DNA from: Jiangella asiatica
GTDB lineage: Bacteria > Actinomycetota > Actinomycetes > Jiangellales > Jiangellaceae
Reading direction: 5' to 3'
Length of the DNA: 64,000 bases
Assembly: GCF_004349065.1 (NCBI RefSeq)
Contig: NZ_SMKZ01000022.1
Location: 1 to 64,000 of the forward strand
In this document: in pieces, positions 63,394-64,000 of the stretch
How the letters are laid out: every line of letters starts with the position of its first letter
Numbering within the stretch: the first letter of the stretch is position 1
Made by a program: the position numbers and the translations under genes
The notes under the pieces: generated by a model
Database searches by the model: none
Seen by the model: the letters and a program-made list of their open reading frames with translations, nothing else
What the model was told of the DNA's origin: nothing

Positions 63394-64000
63394 GTGAAAG
63401 GCGAACGAACCTGTCCTCGGTGCGGCACCATCGCCAGGCCGCCCGGTGCGTGGTCCAGCCGGTGGATCTGCCCGCTGCACGGTGAGATCTACCCGCTGGC
63501 CCCGTTGGTGGCGCCAAGCGCGCGGCTGGTCCACCAGCTCGGCGAGACGTCGGACGTTCCACTGTGGCTGCCGTGGCCGCTGCCGCGCGGGTGGGTCGTC
63601 GGCGCCGTCATCCACGCCGGCGACGACGCATCGGGCGTGCGGGCGGTGGGTGTGGGCATCAGCGGCCCGAACCCGATGGGCGGGCCGGGCGACTTCCTGC
63701 TGGTTGCCGAGGAACCGGGTGTCGGCCTAGGGGCAGGGCTGGCCGGCCTGGAGGGCGCCGACCCGGGCAAGGCCGTCGAGGGGGAGCCGCACGCGAGGAT
63801 GCACGTGCACGGCCGCGCGGTGCCGCTGTGGTTCGTCGAAGGGCCGGCCGACCGCGCGGTCTACGTCGGCCACTGGAGCGGGAGCTGGCTGTGGGTCATT
63901 CTGTACCCGCAGAGCGCCGGGGTCCTGCTCCTGGAGGACCTCGCGGTGGTCGATCTACGTGATCTTGGCCACGAGGCGGACCTGCTGCCGTACGGAACGC
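63394..64000 (+). CDS. DUF6758-like zinc-ribbon protein (3' end outside window)
   Basis: The reading frame from GTG 63394 stays open to the end of the window, giving at least 202 residues. It starts VKGERTCPRCGTIARPPGAW and continues to ICPLHGEIYPL, so a C-x-x-C plus C-x-x-H zinc ribbon lies in the first 35 residues. The rest (WPLPRGWVVGAVIHAGDDAS, ISGPNPMGGPGDFLLVAEEP) follows an actinobacterial family annotated DUF6758, of unknown function. No membrane helix is seen. There is no strong ribosome site, which leaves the start uncertain. Assignment is from recall of the family pattern. Confidence 0.75.
   Translation, partial: MKGERTCPRCGTIARPPGAWSSRWICPLHGEIYPLAPLVAPSARLVHQLGETSDVPLWLPWPLPRGWVVGAVIHAGDDASGVRAVGVGISGPNPMGGPGDFLLVAEEPGVGLGAGLAGLEGADPGKAVEGEPHARMHVHGRAVPLWFVEGPADRAVYVGHWSGSWLWVILYPQSAGVLLLEDLAVVDLRDLGHEADLLPYGT

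Overview
The window is chromosomal DNA of a very G+C-rich actinobacterium. Evidence: almost all third codon positions are G or C, GTG starts are common, a mycothiol gene (mshB) is present, and several families are largely actinobacterial (DUF3117, DUF6758, CU044_5270, DivIVA-domain protein, HtrA/TatB beside sigma-E). From memory, gene order follows the M. tuberculosis segment Rv1170-Rv1240: mshB, ferredoxin, dapC, dapD, dapE, LOG, folP2, tagA, DUF3117, O-methyltransferase, sigE-rseA-htrA-tatB, mrp, stress protein, corA. The genus cannot be fixed; a Jiangella-like member of the Propionibacteriales/Jiangellales side is my guess. No rRNA, tRNA, intact transposase, phage gene or CRISPR array was seen.

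Layout. 0.2-14.7 kb: a GAF regulator, mshB with a small membrane protein, a large VanW-type envelope protein, a GNAT enzyme, fdxA-dapC, a HELVH metallopeptidase, gamma-glutamyltransferase, a two-domain wall hydrolase-like protein, dapD and a secreted I36-type inhibitor. 15.4-24.8 kb: amino-acid permease, LOG, dapE, a VOC protein, an ECF sigma factor with its membrane partner, a 989-residue LuxR-type ATPase regulator and a 66-residue basic protein. 25-31.5 kb: folP2, DivIVA-domain protein, SRPBCC protein, tagA, enoyl-CoA hydratase, PaaX, DUF3117 and leucyl aminopeptidase. 31.5-37.8 kb: accessory block with an alpha/beta hydrolase and its divergent HxlR-SCP2 regulator, a YdeP-type molybdoenzyme divergent from fdhD, a GNAT enzyme and an O-methyltransferase. 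37.9-42.7 kb: envelope-stress and export module sigE-rseA-rseB-htrA-tatB.

43.4-51.5 kb is a one-directional sugar-catabolism cluster: GntR regulator, solute-binding lipoprotein, two permeases, SDR dehydrogenase, acid-sugar dehydratase and a six-hairpin-type glycosidase. It sits between tatB and mrp, neighbours in the conserved backbone. It is flanked by palindromic elements and, on the right, by gene debris (a PspC-like remnant and a response regulator cut after its receiver). 52.4-64 kb returns to backbone: His-rich exported protein, mrp, marR, a TPP-riboswitch-controlled ECF transporter, a lipoprotein, an acyltransferase, HNH protein, stress protein, corA, a histidine phosphatase and the start of a DUF6758 gene.

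The most unusual signal is a family of about nine intergenic palindromes, nearly all ending in TGATCA or a close variant. One occupies every convergent gene gap longer than 50 bases in the window. Other notable points are a histone-H1-like repeat tail on TatB, the sugar cluster with no recognisable substrate, a structured leader before DUF3117, and several perfect inverted repeats in divergent promoters.
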